Assembly: GCF_000150275.1 (NCBI RefSeq)
Contig: NW_002060950.1
Location: forward strand, 2,778,106-2,842,105
Source: Trichoplax adhaerens
Taxonomy: Eukaryota; Placozoa; Uniplacotomia; Trichoplacea; Trichoplacidae
Reading direction: 5' to 3'
DNA length: 64,000 bases
This document shows, one piece after another, positions 62,801-64,000 of the stretch (its first letter is position 1; every line of letters begins with the position of its first letter). The notes beneath the pieces are model-generated. The model made no database searches. It saw only the letters and a program-made list of their open reading frames with translations, and had not been told where the DNA came from. The position numbers and the translations under genes were made by a program.

Positions 62801-64000
62801 AGTCTTTTTTTTTAATATCTGCGGTCGTATGAACATTGAATGATTTATTGGCCTTTACACACCCATTCGTGATGGGCTGCTCCAACTTTCACCCTCCCAA
62901 TGATGGAAAAAATTTGCTTAATAGCCTTATTTCAATTAATATGCTATTGTACATGTTGTTTTTTACCAATTAGCATATTTTTTTCATTGATTAAGTGGAC
63001 GAGAAAAGAAGGATGAATAGACTAGAAAGGGGGAAAAAAATTGATCAATTAATACGTTGAAGACGATATATTATTATGGAATAATTTTCGTTATAAACAA
63101 AGCGTTATCAATGGCTAACTCATGATTATGATGTCCAGTAGGTGATCATATTGTCTAGTAGAAGACATTGTAATAGAATAATAAAATATCATCAATATCT
63201 CCTACTATCAATTGATGAAAATTTATAGACAGCCTTAAGCTAGCATTGAAATTGAATGAGATTAAACTGTAATGCATGATAGTATACGAGGCATTAAAGT
63301 TAAAAGTCATCAAATATCACCTTGATGAAATTAGATCAGTTATGCTTGATAAATGATCCATTTATTTTGATCGATGATACCATAATATAATGAGTTAAAA
63401 GGTTCAAAAATGGATGGATAGCATGATATATCATTCAGTAAATGAGGTAGTTTATCAGTATTATCCTTCGGCTCAGTTAGATAGTCAATGTAGGCATCTT
63501 GTAGTAAAGTGGGATGCCCTTATTGACATTGAAATTGAATTTTATACCAGTATTTGTTCAAGCATGTTAGAATTGCTCAATCGGCTCGATCATTGATTGT
63601 CCGTTGGAAAAAATTTCATTTTTCTATTCTATTTTTTTTCTCCTTTTTTTTATTTTTTTCTATCCACTGATGTTGAGGCAATTGATTCTAATTTATACTT
63701 TCAAAATAAGACGAATAGACTGTTTAAAAGTTAACGATGTTGTTAGCTTAATGCTCTTCAACTAGAATAACAATCGATGACATCTTTTAATAATAGACTA
63801 ATGCATCTAAATGATTTGCAGATTTGAATCCAATACATTATAGACGTCATGGGGTGCAAGTTTATTCTCGTCACCAAGAGTAGTATATAATAGACGGCAT
63901 ATTTGATTGACAAGTCATTTTTTGAAGGAGTAATTGAATAGAAAGAAGTTAAGTAGTGATCTTCTCATTAGTCGTATATAGCCCCCACTAACTATCGTGT
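56900..64000. other. 7-kb AT-rich gene-free stretch
   Basis: No chainable exons, no recognised family and no clear tandem repeat. Isolated open frames at 62457-62744 (+, hydrophobic middle) and 63414-63596 (+) lack splice or homology support. Regulatory DNA, a non-coding transcript or giant introns of a flanking gene are all possible; I cannot choose between them. Confidence 0.5.

Overview
The window is nuclear DNA of an intron-rich animal. Coding regions are AT-rich, introns are short (about 70-400 bp) with GT-AG borders, and spliced exons give proteins that align over nearly their full length with human ones. Gene content and compact human-like exon structure suggest an early-branching metazoan such as a placozoan (Trichoplax/Hoilungia type). 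That assignment is inference and was not tested by any search.

Layout. 0.1-2.5 kb: N-acetylglucosamine kinase (NAGK, +, 5' end cut by the window edge). 3.4-3.6 kb: a terminal-exon-like ORF (+) whose stop overlaps the stop of PPIL4. 3.6-6.5 kb: PPIL4 (-), a cyclophilin-RRM spliceosome protein. 6.5-8.8 kb: divergent PPIL4/KIFC1 intergenic region with an island of CAGTAC/GTACTG palindromic repeats and a broken gene remnant. 8.8-12.1 kb: KIFC1-type kinesin-14 (+). 13.4 kb: a 50-N assembly gap, then the 3' end of an unrecognised gene. 17.4-26.8 kb: three intronless thiopurine S-methyltransferase (TPMT)-like genes (+), the second and third separated by an 18-copy satellite of 180/190-bp monomers. 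28.6-38.2 kb: a KIF20B-type kinesin-6 (-), 22 exons, about 2,137 residues. 38.2-40.9 kb: divergent KIF20B/TCF25 intergenic region full of local repeats. 40.9-47.0 kb: TCF25/Nulp1 (+), 25 exons. 47.3-53.8 kb: PUF60 splicing factor (-), 16 exons, convergent with TCF25. 53.9-55.7 kb: fold-back element, 30-bp tandem repeats and another palindrome island. 55.7-64.0 kb: AT-rich DNA with no gene I can support, apart from one doubtful ORF near 56.4 kb.

Functions. KIFC1 and KIF20B are mitotic/cytokinetic motors. PPIL4 and PUF60 act in pre-mRNA splicing. TCF25 belongs to ribosome quality control and transcription regulation. NAGK salvages GlcNAc. The TPMT-like trio is a local expansion of SAM-dependent methyltransferases. 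There is no operon logic, and the strands alternate as divergent and convergent pairs.

The most unusual content is non-coding. Palindromic CAGTACTG-type islands lie in the 5' flanks of several genes. Several unrelated tandem-repeat families share monomers of about 160-260 bp. A two-length satellite lies between TPMT paralogues. Exon borders were assigned by eye from splice sites, reading phase and homology; phases were checked for all five complete multi-exon genes, but individual borders may be off by a base or two.
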